Shown: piece after piece, positions 11,901-26,900 of the stretch | Numbering within the stretch: position 1 is the first letter of the stretch | Layout of the letters: every line of letters begins with the position of its first letter | From: Plectrocnemia conspersa | Lineage: Eukaryota > Arthropoda > Insecta > Trichoptera > Polycentropodidae | DNA: 64,000 nucleotides | Direction: 5' to 3' | Assembly: GCA_009617715.1 (NCBI GenBank) | Contig: VTFK01000057.1 | Location: forward strand, 1,054,001 to 1,118,000 | Notes under the pieces: model-generated | Database searches by the model: none | What the model was told of the DNA's origin: nothing | The model's input: the letters and a program-made list of their open reading frames with translations, nothing else | Program-made: the position numbers and the translations under genes

Positions 11901-14900
11901 TTATTCGTCCCCTGGCAATATTGAACAGTGTGGACGAATCGCATTTGGCTTCAGTATAGCCACTAAATCAAACCCCTACAGTACACCCCCCCCCCTTAGC
12001 AATTTAGTAAAGCGTCTTGTTGCTAGAGTGAATTCGTTTTTAAAGATAATGAATTAATTGCAATTTAGTTTAAATATTTTCCATTATAAATTTTATACTT
12101 TGTACTATTAATGAAATACTTTATAGTATAAATACTTCAGTGTGCGTTCCTTTTTTACACTTGTTGCCAGTTGCGAAACGACTATTTTTTATTAAAACTA
12201 AAACCTAACCTAACCCTATTTTTGTAGTGCAAACTAAACCCTCAACTTTGGCTAGAAAAATGCATTTCATTTAATGAAATATAATAATTCTTAATGAGAT
12301 TACTATTTAATACACGATTCAATGGTCAATTACCCCCCCCCCCCCCTGCCCGAATAAAATAAAATGACGTTCGTGGGCCTATTTTTTATAGTACAAAGTA
12401 TTTATAGTGCAATGTATTCAAGTGCAAATTCATAGTAGAAAATAATAAATTTATGCACACACAATTTTGTGACGTACAGACACAGTCTTATCCTTTACGC
12501 AAAATAGGAAGAATGACTAGGGAAAATTGAAAATTCACTAAGTGAGATATATTCCCTTTCTCTCGCTCGCGTGTTAAGTGACGGGAGTGAGCGAGAAGAA
12601 GTGGGCGTGCGGAACGAATGTAACGCACGCCCTTACCTCTCATTCACTCTTGTCACTTAACACGCGAGCGAGCGAAAGGGAATGTATCTCACCGTACGCG
12701 CCTGCTAAGTGTACGCCTATATAATATTTTTCATACTTATAGTTATTATTTATTATTTAAATATATAAAAGTTATGTTGTTTATATTAGAAATAAATTGA
12801 ATTAAAATTTTCTGAACTGTCTCGGGAATAATTTATTTGTCTCGCGGAATTGGTTAACCTTTAAAACGCCAGCGAGTAATTTGTGCGTCACCTGTTATTT
12901 CTTCTCACGCTTCAGTATTCTCTTTAAAATATTTGGTTTACAGTTAAGTTATGTTAGTACAATAATCTTTACGAATTAATAAATAATAATCTGTAAATAG
13001 TTAATTAATATGTTTAAAAAAGTATCAAAAAGTGGCTCACGGGTGAGAAAATCTTGAGCCTGTTTTAACCACCCAACTTTATGTTAATTGCATTCTTATT
13101 CAATAATATTTTAAGTTAATTAAGCCGTGTAACGCGATTTTTTTAATATATTTTCAATAACAGGCAATATGCAAATTAAAAATTAGAAAAATTAATATCG
13201 AATTTATTAAACAGAATTGTAATTATATTAAATGTATTATTAATCTTGATTTTTTGGACACTATATAATTTAAAAAGTTTCCATAAAAATTATAACTAGG
13301 ATATATTTTGATTTAATTATTTTACTTCAACAAATCTGTTTAACTTTATTTCTAATACAACATAATATACCTAATTAATAGGAAAATATTTTCTTGAGAT
13401 TATTTATTCATAAATAATAAAACCAAAAAGGTATGGTCACCTTAATTCAAATAACAGTATTTAATAAAAAAAAATATGGACACCTCTCTTTATAATTTAC
13501 CTAATTTTACGACCAATATAAATCTTTTAATTTAAATTACATTGCATCAAATTAGTGTGTGAATTTTTTTTATTCGCGGAGAAATCGTGGCGTAAAAAAA
13601 CGTCTTATGAGCGAATAAAAATTAAAATATCTTATGAGATAAACATTGATTACGAGACTGAAGCGTTTCAATTGAATAGAAATAAAACAAAAACATACAA
13701 CATGATTAACCTTGTAGTATTCTATAAAATATACTGATATTATATATGCGTTCTTAATATTCATTGAATATTTTATTATTTATATTTATATATTATAGTA
13801 AGCAAAAATTAATTCCAAGAAAGTGTCAAAACTATTTATTTTATATTAGGTGAAAATTTTAATTTAAAATGTGTTTTATAATGTGCTTATTGCGGCTTTA
13901 AAATAATTTCATTTAAGAGAAAAAATATATTAAAAACATATCGCGACCTTAATTCTTGCCCGTCGCGGCCAATACGCCAGCGCTCGAGAACTCTCCTCTT
14001 GAACGACCCATCCAGCTTCTAATATGTTTTTTGCGATAGCAATTAGGAGCTGGAAAAAATATGTTGTTAAATATGTACGCTATAATTTATTTTTTAAATG
14101 TTTAACTGTATAATAATTGTTTGTATAAGTATTAGGAAACCTGTGAAATGATAATGGTCATATTTTTAATAAAAACTAAATATATAACAAATAAATTGTT
14201 ATAAATATAAAGATACTACTGCGACATAACAGATGTTCCCAAAGCGTTCCAGCGTGTTACCAGTACTTTAGTAATTGTTGGAAAATTGAAAATATCATGT
14301 TATTTATTTCTTGTAAATAAAAAATGCTATAGTAAAAGATAGATCCAATCATAATTATTTCGTAATGCAACCTTGAACATTACTGCACGAAATTTTATAT
14401 TACAAGTCAGAATTAAACCTCAGATTGAATCATACAAGTATAATTATATTTTGCAATGTCTCATTTAATACGAAAATACCAACTGTAAGCAGTAATAATC
14501 TATATTTAATGATTTAGTAAGAAAATCTGTTAGATCAAAGTTAACTAAACTTATGTCACCTTTTCGCATAAAATACAAATTACTCTTTTGACTATGAATA
14601 ATTTTGATTTAAAATAGTCGTGTTAAAAATCAATGACATACGTATGTATGTATATGAAATCAGCACGTAATTTTACATATAAATCAGGTTATCGTATTTT
14701 GGTAGCAAAAATAAAATTAAATTTGTTGTACAGTATGATCAATTAATCAACATTTTCCCCGTTAAAGCACTCGGGAATATATCAGGTTATTTATCATGTT
14801 TAAAAACGATCAGAATGCGGCAGTATTCAAAACATGACTTTCAAGTGCAAAAGGTTAAAACGTGGTATCTTTTCATATTTTTTCTTTTGCTCAAACAATA

Positions 14901-17900
14901 ACGAATAAATTATCTGTTGTGCTCTAATAGTTCTCGACTCGATAAGTAACCGAAATATAATATATTACCTCTCATTTGACTTGCGCCCATTGTAACGACA
15001 CTATCAAACGATTTGTTTGTTCGACTTGTGTGTATCATTCTTAGAAGATTGTTCGCTCCGCGAAATTATGACACCTATTTGCAAATTGAGTCGATTGTTT
15101 CGAAAGCGGGTCTTAACTGCAAATAATTAATTCCCAAGTGCCTTCAGTTCTTGTGAGGTCTGACGATTGCGCAAAAACTTACCTTTGGTTTTGTTCGAAA
15201 AATTTAGCAATTTTCGTAGCAACTCGTTAATTTCGTAAAAAACCGGTCCAGTAGTCGTGGGCTACTCGACGACTCGATCTGCCATATATGTATAATTGTG
15301 TCCAATTCTTGTGTGCACGCGAGTAGTTCAAGATGCACGTAAAAAGGTTGTGAACCGCCGAAACTTCTTGTTAGCACCGTGTAATTTCTACTTTCCAAAT
15401 ATAGATCAATCGATAGGAATTTAAATAATTGCAGAAGCATAATGTCAAAATGCATACTGTCCAAAATATTGCTTTCCTTAAAATGTTATGTGTTTATCTA
15501 CTTATGAATATTATAATATAGAAAATGTTAGATTTGTAGTATATGTTTATATTTATATTTTTAAATATATTTATTATTAAAAATTTGACCATCATGACAT
15601 GTCATGATGGCCATTATACAAACATTTAAAAATAATATAAATAAATTATGGTGCACACCAAAAATAGATGAGCACCATCCCACAAAAGTTTGTTTAGCTC
15701 CCCATAGCTATCGCTGAAAACGTCATTGTGCTTGACACGCTCGCTAAGAAGCTGGATGGCTCGTATAAAAGAAGCGCTCCCAAGTTATGACATTCTGACT
15801 GCAACGTCAAGAACAAGGGACGCAATCGCGACTCTAAGGCACTTACTGTATTCATTATTCAAATTCTACATAACTTTGCGATTATATTCGAATATTCAAA
15901 TGTTTTATCGTTTACTATTCGATATTTAAATAGTTGAAAATACAATTTTTTTGCAAATATTAAAACCATAAAAATAATTTTTTTTTAAAGAATGTTAAAA
16001 CATTTATTATTTATTAAAAAAATGATTATTAGTTACATTATCATACAATAACTTTTTAAAAAGTACATACCATCTAAAGTGGAATCGGTCATTCTTTATA
16101 TTTTTTTATAAGGAAATTTTCGGTGAAAAAAAACTGGAACCCCTACATTTTGCAATTTGCCGATTCTCACGCGGAACGGTTTCTTCTTATCTGATTATTA
16201 ATGTAGTTCTAGATTATCAATGCAAAGATAAGGCCGATTAGAGTAGTAGAGAAAAAATCGTAAGCAATTTTTTGACTTCTGAGCTTTATTAAAAACTTCC
16301 AAAAAAGCATGCATTTTTTCATACATCTGGCGGTTGTAAAACATTTAAAAACATTCTTACAAATTTAATTTTTAACAAAAAACAGGCATTTTTCTTGAGA
16401 AAAAACACTAGTCCTAAACCTACTTTTTTAACAACAAAAAAATGGCAACATCTCTCGTAATATACAAATTGAATTACTATTGCTTTCTCTGGACTTTAAT
16501 AATAAGACTTCAATCTGTTTAAAAGATTTATATAAGTCGTTCTCAGTATTTGTAATTAAATAATATAAACTCACAATATATTTTGCAAGTAAAAATTAAT
16601 AAGCTACTTACACTGTTGCTTAAAAGGCTGGGCCCATAAAATAATATCTGGAAGAGATAATAATATGATATATAAAAATATCTGTATTTTTTAAAATCAC
16701 ATAGATGACATGTCGAAATGGCACATTAGACAACAATAAAACAGGTATTATACATAGTAAAAGTGAGGTCGAGTGTGACCCATAAAGGGTAGGACGACTG
16801 CCTGAACGAGGTCTGGAAAAGATTAAAGTTAAAAATGTAAAATAGCAACTCAAAACCGTGTCCGGTGGAAGGCTATTGTGGACTTGGGTGGTACATGTAA
16901 AAGGTTTCAAATCCGTGAAAAGAAAAATAACACACTAGATATGAGACGTTCAACTCAACAAACGCACGTTTCTTGATAATCAACTTTATAAGCTCTTTGA
17001 GCCTGTCCATAATTTCCTTAACATTCCTTGCATGTATAGCTTTAAAATATTTTTTAATTAACCATAAATCTAATATATGTCAAAATTTATTTTGTGGCAT
17101 TATGTTTTTGTAAACAAGTATTGTAATCCGTCATAATATTTATTATAAACCATATTGCGTAGTATTATCAACTAACGTCACATAGACCTTGTGTTAATCG
17201 AAAGACACTCATGTTAATCGAAAGACACAATTATCCACTCGTCTACTCCAACTGAACGAATGTTTTATGGTGACTTATTATTGTACACGGATTCGCTGAA
17301 ACACTCATCGCGTTGGACAAATGTATGCAAATTAGTATCAAATTAACCCATGTCCAATTACAGAATGGAATTCTGATACTGAATGTTAATAATACGATCA
17401 ATTACCGATTTGTGCCCTGTCATCCAGAGTAGCCGTAGCGTTTGACGACCTCGCTCAATAAGCGTGTTTTGACACGAATTGAACATTGCGATAGACTGTT
17501 CAAAGTTTGGTATGTGGTGGTCAAAGTGAAACTGTGACCTGCCAAATTATGGTTGGGCTAGTGTGCGTTGAGGCGAGTGCAAGGGGCTTCGTGTTGCATG
17601 GGCGGAAAACTTTGCCAATTAGGCGCAACGAGGGTAAAGCTATGCGAGAAGTAATCTGATGATAGGTAGTTAACTCCGAAATACAGTCGAGATAGATTAG
17701 TAACGCCATTTCATAATTTTTAAATATTCGTTTCAGGAAAAATGTTTTGACGGATTATAAACATTTTTGTTACGAAGGTCTAGATTTTTTTTTCACATGA
17801 AAATCAACGTTTAATGAGTTTTTATAAATGATAATAATACACTATACACCCATACCTCGCTTTACGGCCTAGATACGTTCCATGAAACTTGGCCGCTAAG

Positions 17901-20900
17901 TGAAAAGCCGTATAACGAATCAATTATTCTAATACAAATTCATACAAATTCAATGGGATCGGTTCCAAATTTGTTAAATATGTAACATGGTTTATCATTT
18001 AAAATGCATTTTATCTTTTTATTTCATTTAAATCAAAAGTACATACATAACAAGTACATACATTTGTACATAAAATAATAACAGACTCCAAAAACCAACA
18101 ATAATCCATAAACAAAAATGAACAACTTCATGTTACATAAAATATGTGTATGAATACATACATAATTTTTTTTAAAATGGCTTTAATCTGAAGACGATGA
18201 AGAAATGGTAACCTACAGATCACTGTCGTTCTCATTTTTTGCTGGTAAAGATGGGCCTGGCTTAAAAAAATTGTCCAACGTTGTTTGTCTTGCCTTTTTG
18301 TCTCTTTCGTTCTTCAGTGATTAATAACAGCTAATGGCTGAGTTAATTCCTCGAGAAACTTTAGCGCTACGTTCGACGTCAGGATCGTTTTTAAGGAAGA
18401 TGTTTATTCCTTGTTCGAAATAGGAAAAAGCTTTTGACAATTTTTTTGATGTTAGCTGTTTGAATACAACAGGCTCTGTCTCTTCATCAAATGCCGGTTC
18501 TGCTTGCAACTGAATGAGTTCCTTATATTAAAGGGGTTCCCTATCAGCTTCAAGTAGATCAAGCACATCACGTTCGTTCAAACCTTCAAAGCCGAGATCA
18601 TGTGCTAGATCCAAAATGTTTTGCCTAATTTCAGGAAGGCAATTAACTTCTGCATCAGTACTTTTTACACATTCTGGCCATATTTTTTTCCAAACATGGT
18701 TCATTGTTGTTAATTTTAATTCCTTCCATGATTCACTGATGCTGTCAACAGCATCCTTGATGTTATAGTTTTTCCAAAATGTTTTAATTGAAGATTTACC
18801 ATCGGTTTCCCTTATAAGTTGTCGGAAAGTTCGGCGTAGGTAATATGCCTTAAAAGTGGCTATTGCACCCTGATCCATTGGTTGGATCAGAGCTGTTGTA
18901 TTTTTCGGAAGGTACTCAATCATGACATCTTCAGATAGTTCGGATAAATTAGTAGGATGCCCTGGTGCATTATCCAAAATTAGCAAAGCCTTGTCGCTTA
19001 AGTTATTGTCTCGCAAATATGTTTTCACTTCTGTACAAAAGTGATTTTTGAACCAATCCTCAAAAGTAGTTTTAGTCATCCAAGTTTTCTTGTTGGATCT
19101 CCATATGACGGGTAATTGATTTTCGGACAAATATATTAAAAGTGGTTTTAGCTTAAAATCACCCGCGGCATTTGCACCAAGTAGCAAAGTTAATCGTTCT
19201 TTAGACACCTTATAACCAGGCGCAGATTTTTCGGTTTTTGAAATGTACGTGCAATCAGACATTCGCTTCCAATAAAGCCCTGTTTCGTCTACGTTAAACA
19301 CTTGTTCAGGTTTATAACCACCTCTTTCAATAATTCCCTTTATAATGTTGGGATATTCCTTAGATGCAGCCTCATCGGCGTTAGCTGCTTAACCTTTCAT
19401 TTTAAAATTATGCAAATTAAATCTATTTTTAAATTTTTTTTAAAATCGACATCGAAAAAAAGTTTTTTGCCGTTATAGCGAAACATTTTAGGCCGTTAAT
19501 CGAAAACGTTCCTTAATTGAAGAGGGCCGTTATAACGAAAGGCCGTATAAAGAGCGGCCGTATAGCGAGGTATGGGTGTATAATACACAGCGCATATTAA
19601 ATTGATTCAAAGCTGAATTATATTCTTAAACTTAAACGTTTCTCCGTAACGATTGCCATTCGAATCAAATTGTATGATTCATTAGTTCGAAGCATATTAG
19701 GATATGCTTCGATAATCTGGTGCTCTTTGTATTTTGAGTGTAGTGTATTATTTGATTATGGATATGGCTATTTATACTCTTTGATAATGGAGAGAATTTA
19801 ATGAAATTTACTCGTTATGGAAGTATAGCTATCATTTTCAGCTCTATCCATTTTCTAAAAAATCTTAGTCGTTAAATAATATATATCTAGTTCGATTTAT
19901 AATCTCTTTGAATTTCATTTGTAGTTGGTGTAGATATATTTATTTTATTTTTGCAGCAAATATTTTGGTTGAATTTAACCGTATACGATCGTTAAACATT
20001 TTCTCCAGGGATATTGTGTATTTTTAGATTAAATATAATTCTATGGTAAATCGAAAAAAAAACACTGTTTTCACTGCCCGGTTACCCTTGCTTGTCACAC
20101 GCGTTTATTTTCAGTACAAATTATTTTTAAGTTATAAAAATTGAGACAATGCCGTATAATTGGCGCAATAAATCTATATTATGATTATGGATTGCAATAA
20201 TACCGGTATTACCGAAAAAAACAGTTAATACCGGTATTGCCATTTTTTATTATTTGTTATAAAAAAAAGACCGAATAAATAATGTACAGTCATTCAAAGT
20301 AGAAATTGAATGCTTTATTACTAAGTTTATGCTGTAATATTATTTATTTATTTAAATTAAATTAAAACTATCATAACCTAACAGGTTACCCTAATGCGTC
20401 ACGATGGTCGAAGTTATATGCCATAAATACCAACATTTTTTGTCCCACCCGTTCCACCGTTATGCTTTTGTATTTCACCAAAATGGTGACAAAATCTCTG
20501 GATGCGGGAATTCATGTAGACGATATGGGTTATTATTATTATTATTATTATAAAAATTGTCAGACTGTCGGTTGCTCGGATGATTTAACTCGGTTATTCT
20601 CAAGCTATCGTATACAGTTTGTAACATATGGCAGCCGATTGTCGAAAGAATATTTCACCTCTTCAGGGAGTTCCTCGAGAGTTCAAATTGGACCCTCTGC
20701 TATTAACGTTATTTATTAATGATATACATACGGCAGTTTTTTTATGTGCATTCGATCTGCTGCAGACTCTATAGTGATTTAAATTTTCTATGGAGATGGG
20801 CTTCCTTTAACCATTTGCCTTACAGTGTCGGAAATATGATGAAAGATTTCGGTGAGAAACTTTCGCTAAAGATCTCGGAATCACTTTTGAGAGCAAGTAG

Positions 20901-23900
20901 AAGTTCTCTCTACACGTAAACGACGTTTGCGAAAAATCTTCTAAGATACTCGGCTTTGTTATGAAGAACGCGTTTCACTTTGGCGATCCGTGTCCTCTTT
21001 GACACTTTAGATTACAGCATTCTTTAATTGGGACCTATAATTTGGAATCACTGAATAACTCTCCCTCTTAATCGAAAAAGTGCATAAAAGATTATTAAGA
21101 TACCTTTATCAAAAAACATTTAGTTATTATCAGTTTTTGTACTCTAGTGTCTTCAAACTATTCTCAAGGAATTTCAGTCTTGGGTTCCGAAAAGTCTTCT
21201 TCTACGATCGCGTCCTCTTCTGATATGATTTTTTCTGTGTATTGTTTTTTGACTAACGTGACTCATTGGAGTAATAAGTTATGGTACGATGATCTTAATT
21301 TAATTTATATAAATAAATAAATATTTTTTTAAATATTCAGTGTGGGATCAAAATGACACTGATCTACGCTTAATATTTTTGTTAAATCTATACTTTTTAC
21401 ATTTAACAGTATGGATCATATTGCAGGAATATCATTAAGTCTTCTAGAAAATAGAGTAATAGTAATATCATTAGGACCAGCGCTGGGTCAGGAACATTAC
21501 ATTTGCACATTGTTTGACTCATACGTTCGGTTATACTTCTGTTAACATTGTGATTTTTTGTAAAATCTCGTGTGCGTCGTTTCATGCTTATATTCCCATA
21601 ACGACATTCTGCCTTAATTTTATCAAAAAAATCTAATCAGTAAGTATTATATGACCTACTCAACACTGTGCCAATAGATTTTTGTTGTTGTCTATGACAG
21701 TGACAGGTCATGGCTGTTTAGCAAAAATTCTTTATGTCGTTTTATATTTTATTAATTTATATTAATATTCTGGAAACTAATATGAGAAGGAAGGCATTTA
21801 AAAAAAGCTTAGATATTATGTCTAGGAATTGCAATACCGGTATTCGGGCAAAATATATATTCGGTACTACCGGTATTACAAAAATATTTTTTTAAATTAA
21901 ATCCATTTATAAATCCATACATCTTATTTGCTAAAAAACCGATATCTCCATGCAGTGGCATAGCCAGGATTTTGTCAAGTGGGGGGGGGGGGGGTGTGAA
22001 GAAAAAAGGCAGGATAATTTTTCTAATTTATATTTAATTAACATAAAATCACCGGATGTGCTCCGCCAAGGGGAGTCCAGACCCCCCGGACCCCCCCCTT
22101 CTTCACTACGCCACTCCATGGCTTAGAACTACGAAAACGACGATGCTCATATTGCTTAAAAAGCGTAGTATAAAATGATAATTGTAGGGGATTAACCAAA
22201 GTAGTTTTATCGGACTAGGATATCTATATTTTAATCCAAAAGGGCCGAAATATCAGCCTACCCTACTTATGCAAAAAATCCCACCGGCCGATATTTCACC
22301 GCAAATTTAAAAAAAATTGATTCAATATCAATGTAACGAATTTAACAATACCTAGCAGTTTCCAGTAATTATGTTATTTAACAGAAATTACTGCGCCTTT
22401 TTTATGATAGGGATGGCTGGCGAAGTGAAAACAAAAGCAGGTATTGCATACACGTGATTTTTTTTACTATTTGTACATTTTTATCTCCATTCAGACATGC
22501 TTTTACCCAAATAGTCCACGGTATATAACAGGCAATACCGGTATTACCGGTATTGACTGTTATATAGATATAATCACTCAATCTATAAGCATTTATTTAC
22601 CTGCTTAAAATAAAGAGAACCAAAAATATTTATGCAGTTCACGAGCTACTTATAGTTTGCGTTGCTATTCACTATTCTATAGTTTCATCCTTTCCACAAC
22701 TCAACAATGAAACGAGCGTCTATTTCTGATATTATTAACTCAGTTCAGTTTTATACTAAACCTTTTATCGAATCCTTTTCGGAGAAATCGAATCGTATGC
22801 GTCCTATCGCGAATCTGCACAATGCGCTTTCTGCATTCGTACATCCTGCATCCGTCATTGTCGTCTTATCAGAGATAATTTCAACATTCATCAATTCATA
22901 TTTATTATTGTTAGGATCAACGACCCTTTGCCCGTGTGTGCGCAAGGATCAATCGGCTGCGCAAATAGGAAACTGCGACACCGTAGGGGCACGAACGGGG
23001 AGGTCAGGACATTCGTGACCCGTCTAATTAGACAAAGGTCCCAATTGCGCACAGACTAATTTGGGTAAACTACTGTAAAGGAAAAAAGGTCACAAGAGCT
23101 CACTTTAGCTTGTAATATATTACATGCATTATCTTACTTACTTCAATGAGATCATTTGATCGTAAGTTAAGAATTATCTAGGAAAACTCTTACATTATAT
23201 TTAACTTTTACATTTTATTTTCTGTACTTTCAATATCTCTAAAACATCTCCATAAATAACACATTGACTGACTTTATAATATTTGATTATTTATATTTAT
23301 TGCATAGAAGATATGATTAGAAGTGTTGATGTAATAAATCGACGACACAGTGCGTTGTGCGCCAATACTAAACAAATAAGAGATAAGATATTAAAATGCT
23401 TCCAACTAAATTTCTAAGCGGTTATGTCGTCGCTTTGACAATAAAATTATTTCGATCACTCTGGAGTACCGCATGGATCCAATTTGAGTCCTCTACTTTT
23501 CTTATTTTTATCAATGACATAAATATGTACATACATTATGAACTCTTATATGTTTTGATAACCTCAAAGTGCTATCTTTACAAAAATACCTAAAATCGCT
23601 ATAGCATCTATAGCGATTCTAATTAGCTGGAACATTTATATTAGATAATCCCAATAAATATAATCCAAATATATTTTGCATTTAGAGTTAAAATGGGTAT
23701 GAAATTGAAAAAATATGAAAGCGGATGGATTCGCCTGAATATATATGCCTCGAATTTTATTAATTCAATAAAGGATTTTCCAACATTTACTGAGTTAAAA
23801 TATGTATCCAGCATTTTTTTTCATATTTATTTTTAAATCCGAATTCTGTATAAATGATTTTAGTTCATATACGGATGGCGTTTGTCAGATCTAAACTTGA

Positions 23901-26900
23901 AATTGAGTTTCTTCTTGTCTCTCTGAGCTCAGATTCCGTATTGAAGTTTCGGTTCGTTTTCCGAGTTATATTTTAGATTTTTACATATGAACTCGTCGGT
24001 AACTTAATATATTTGGAAATAAAATTTCAGACTAATAAATATCAAGTTCACACAAACCTTCAATTTTAAGTTGAGATTTATATAAAAGCATCGTAATCAT
24101 TTTCTTTGAATTATCCAAGCGTCTACTGTTCTTCGTAAATTATTATTTCATATTTATGGTCCTTCGGGGTAATAAATTTATATTTTTTCTAGGTTCTTGG
24201 ACTCAAAGCGCTCTATATACACAAACTGTATAAAATGCACAAAGAAAATATTACGTTTACATAAGCACAAAGAATTCATGAATAATCGAATGTTTCTTCG
24301 TGCACTTCTGGGCACTTGTAATTTATATGTATATATCGAGAATATGTACTTTGTATTACCATAACATTATAATAGCTTTTTAAAGTGCACGCTTTTAAAC
24401 TCCACTTCTCAAACAAAGTGTTTGGCTCATAATTTCCTATTAGTTTTTAGTATACCATGTTTGGCTCATAATTTCCTATTAGTTTTTAGTATACCATAAT
24501 GCATAGTGGCGATTACGCTATATTTATGGATATAGGTGGATTTGATAGCGCCAGGGTAGGCAACAGTGACCGGTACGTTCAATAAAGGCCCTCACACCCT
24601 GTATTGTATAATTATAAACTGATTGTAATATCGCAACTCATATCTTACTATAAAATAAACACGATTCGCATGACGTAATGCATCGATTAACTAATTTATT
24701 TAAAATTACACAATCGATTAAATTGCTCAATTAACGTTATTAGAGTCAAGATTTCTACTTATTTGAACAACACAAATCACTCAATTTATTTTAATTGCGC
24801 ATGTGAAAGATATTAATTAACAAACGTTCCAATTTATATTATTATTAAAATGTTAATATGTATATATACGTCGTAATAAATGATATTATTATATATGTAT
24901 GTTTCTACATCATAAAGTCCCGTTTTATTAAATGTAAATTAGGTCAGGGACTCTTAAATCAATACAGTGAAGGATAGATAACAACATACATATTGTTGTT
25001 AAATTCCTAATACACCTATTATTATTATTTAAAATAAACTTTACCCTTACATTACATAACGTAGAACATTTCAGTTGAATTTCAATTAATTTAACAATTT
25101 TTCCGATTTAACTTGTTAAATTTAATAAGCATAAGTGCCACATTATTTTATTTTATTATACATTATACAGCAATATTTAATAATAAAAATATATATATTT
25201 GCTAATGTGGTTGATTATATTATGATTATACACATTACAAGTATGCTTATGCAATTATTTTAGATTGGCGAAATAACACTCTATTGTACAAGAGCCTCAC
25301 GATTTTGCCGAATTAATTAGTTTAACGTTTACTTTGGACAATCTGTAAAATAATGTAAATCTATTTATGAAAACACTAACAACGGATCCAACCGATTTTC
25401 CATAAAATAACATGTATTACCATATAACGCGTTCTTCTTTATTATTCATCAACCTTTTTGTTACATTGTTTTTGCACCCAATTTTTATAATCATATACGA
25501 TGTTTCATTTGCCAACTCATACATCTGTTTATCTCGCATTGAGCGACAGAATTGAAGATTTTTTAAACAATGGTGTTCTATAAATAAACACTTCATCGTT
25601 GCCTCAATTACATATGTATTCAATGATTTTTTAACCAACCGCGTTCCGTTGCTTAGTTTTGGTGAATCTGAATTCCTCAGTAGCATAATAGAGCTACCAA
25701 CATTGAAAGTTAATTTTTAATCGTGTGATTCTAGTTTAGCCGAGATGAGTGTTTCTTCTCAAGAAAAATGTCAAATTGAGAATTTTCATTTTATTATGTA
25801 TATTTAAATTTGTACGATATTTTAAAAGGTTTACAACCACTGCACTTTTTATAACGCTGCATAAGTAAAGGCTGATTCATGCTTAATATTTGGTTTTAGA
25901 ATGACAAATAATTGTTTACAAATTTTTAACACTCGAACTCGCTTTATTTTTTGCTTAAGTTATAAAAGAAGACACTTGAATAATTAACATTTTCGAAGGT
26001 GTTCGTGCCAGATGTTTAAAAATATACATATTTTTTCTCGGAAGGGCGAAAGTATTTGAATGACCAATATTTTTTTTGCGATTTTCTATTACTCTAACCG
26101 GCCGGCGGTTTTATCTTTGCTTTGGTGATCTAATAACCCGCTCAGATATGAATAAATTACGCAGCCTAAACGATTTAGGGCTATTTTTATTTTTTTATGA
26201 TCCAAAATGTTTTTTTTTTTAATATTGTTTTTGTAAAGTAGCAACAGCTGTTATTGACAATTGTTTCACGATTATTATTGACAGCCGAGAGGGCCTTAAA
26301 ATTGTTGTTAAAACAATTGGAAAATATCGATTCTGAGCTCGAAATTTCAACGGGCAATTTAAGAGAAATTAATCCAATTAAAAATAAAAAAAATAATTAA
26401 AGTAGAAATAAATAAGTATACGAGAGATAAATCGTTCGAAAATAAATAAATATAATTGAGATATTTTAAAATAAATATTGAATGTGCAATATTTAAAATA
26501 AAATACTGTAAATAAATTAAAAAAATTTTTTAAAAATGTGTTAAATTTTGAATAAACAAAGTAACAATTTTCTATGCACTTCTTTCTTAAAAGATTCTTA
26601 CGGATAATCGTAACTGAAAATAATGAGTAATATATATTATTGAAATAAATTGGCGAGGGATAATCTGGCCTCTGGTATAAAAAATTAGGAGGCATCCAGA
26701 AGCTGTCGATTAAAGACGATATTTTGTCAAAGATGATGTTGTCATAGAATTAATTGTTCCGTATTTTCGAAAATGTTAAAACCGGTAATACCGGTATTAA
26801 CTGTTTTTTCTCTCTGTAATACCGGTATTGAAAATTTCGGTATTATTGCAATTCATTAAAGTGCTTCATATTCATCAGATCTGGACACCTCTGACTTTTA

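Noticed and set aside
11838..11925. GC-rich patch considered as an rRNA or tRNA fragment
   Set aside because: No cloverleaf boxes and no rRNA segment I recognise.
12332..12346. Long C-runs (also 3969, 11986, 38181 and the G-run at 21981)
   Set aside because: Homopolymers, mostly in or next to MITE-like repeats. Length is unreliable in assemblies and no function is suggested.
16620..16910. Minus-strand frame with [16 protein letters not shown], possibly the end of a LINE polymerase
   Set aside because: Only a vague resemblance to Jockey-type C-termini (LWNSLPxxV); not enough to call.
22707..23018. Plus-strand open stretch of 103 codons
   Set aside because: No recognisable motif, codon pattern or splice partner, and it lies within repeat-rich intron.
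26378..26695. Minus-strand frame of 105 codons
   Set aside because: Low-complexity Phe/Tyr/Asn composition expected from AT-rich DNA.
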